Shown here: positions 5,552-5,596 of the stretch, piece by piece
Position numbering within the stretch: the stretch's first letter is position 1
Layout of the letters: each line of letters begins with the position of its first letter
Origin: JAUWCW01 sp030609125 [NCBI: Candidatus Rokuibacteriota bacterium]
GTDB lineage: Bacteria > JAUVQV01
Direction of reading: 5' to 3'
Length of the DNA: 5,596 nt
NCBI GenBank assembly: GCA_030609125.1
Contig: JAUWCW010000152.1
Span: 1-5,596 of the forward strand
The notes under the pieces: model-generated
Seen by the model: only the letters and a program-made list of their open reading frames with translations
What the model was told of the DNA's origin: nothing
The model's database searches: none
Program-made: the position numbers and the translations under genes

Positions 5552-5596
5552 TCCTCCCCCCTCTGCCCGGCGGGGAGCAGGACAATCACTTCTTCC
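5548..5596 (-). CDS. mreC: Rod shape-determining protein MreC, C-terminal end only
   Basis: On the minus strand, fifteen codons, EEVIVLLPAGQRGEE, run into a TGA at 5548-5550. A short hydrophobic run such as EVIVLLP near the C-terminus, ahead of a charged tail, fits the end of MreC's beta domain, and mreC normally precedes mreD. The stop shares bases with the mreD GTG (4-nt overlap), typical of coupled genes. MreC is the periplasmic, membrane-anchored scaffold that contacts PBP2. Only the tail is in the window, so the call rests mostly on position. Confidence 0.6.
   Translation of the reverse strand, partial: EEVIVLLPAGQRGEE

Noticed and set aside
1-5596. Mobile elements, CRISPR arrays, toxin-antitoxin or defence genes
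   Set aside because: No transposase or integrase motifs, no evenly spaced repeats, and no terminal inverted repeats or tRNA-end duplication that would suggest integration at the tRNA-Gly.

Overview
The window is GC-rich (AT-rich mainly at a few promoter-like spots) and densely coded. It looks like the chromosome of a Gram-negative, rod-forming bacterium. The grounds are the mreC-mreD-mrdA-rodA elongasome cluster, an FmdB-type zinc-ribbon protein, and a tRNA with an encoded CCA end. My best guess is Desulfobacterota or Nitrospirota, from general resemblance only; the sequence does not settle the phylum.

Layout. (1) 1-603, plus strand: the 3' part of a PlsC-type acyltransferase gene. Its stop codon directly abuts the ATG of a 19-codon ORF that has a full AGGAGG ribosome-binding site. 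The peptide, MKKTYIRPRIVGTSGVHPC, has a YxxP motif and a C-terminal Cys, and a short hairpin follows its UGA. This is the least explained element in the window. (2) 620-928, minus strand: an FmdB-family zinc-ribbon protein with a lysine-rich tail. (3) 929-1087: a divergent regulatory interval with two good sigma-70 type promoters, one for fmdB and a near-consensus one for tRNA-Gly(CCC). (4) 1088-2018, plus strand: the tRNA, then 21 nt later a PHP-domain phosphoesterase with a TTG start, probably read from the tRNA promoter. (5) 2005-5596, minus strand: the end of mreC, then mreD, mrdA (PBP2) and rodA, overlapping or closely spaced as an operon. rodA converges on the PHP gene with a 14-nt overlap.

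Function. MreC, MreD, PBP2 and RodA form the core of the rod-shape peptidoglycan synthase: RodA polymerises glycan strands, PBP2 cross-links them, and MreC/MreD connect and activate the pair with MreB, presumably encoded just outside the window. PlsC acts in phosphatidic acid synthesis. The PHP protein is probably a nucleotide or oligoribonucleotide phosphoesterase. No mobile element, CRISPR array or integrase is visible. Apart from the small peptide locus this is ordinary housekeeping sequence.
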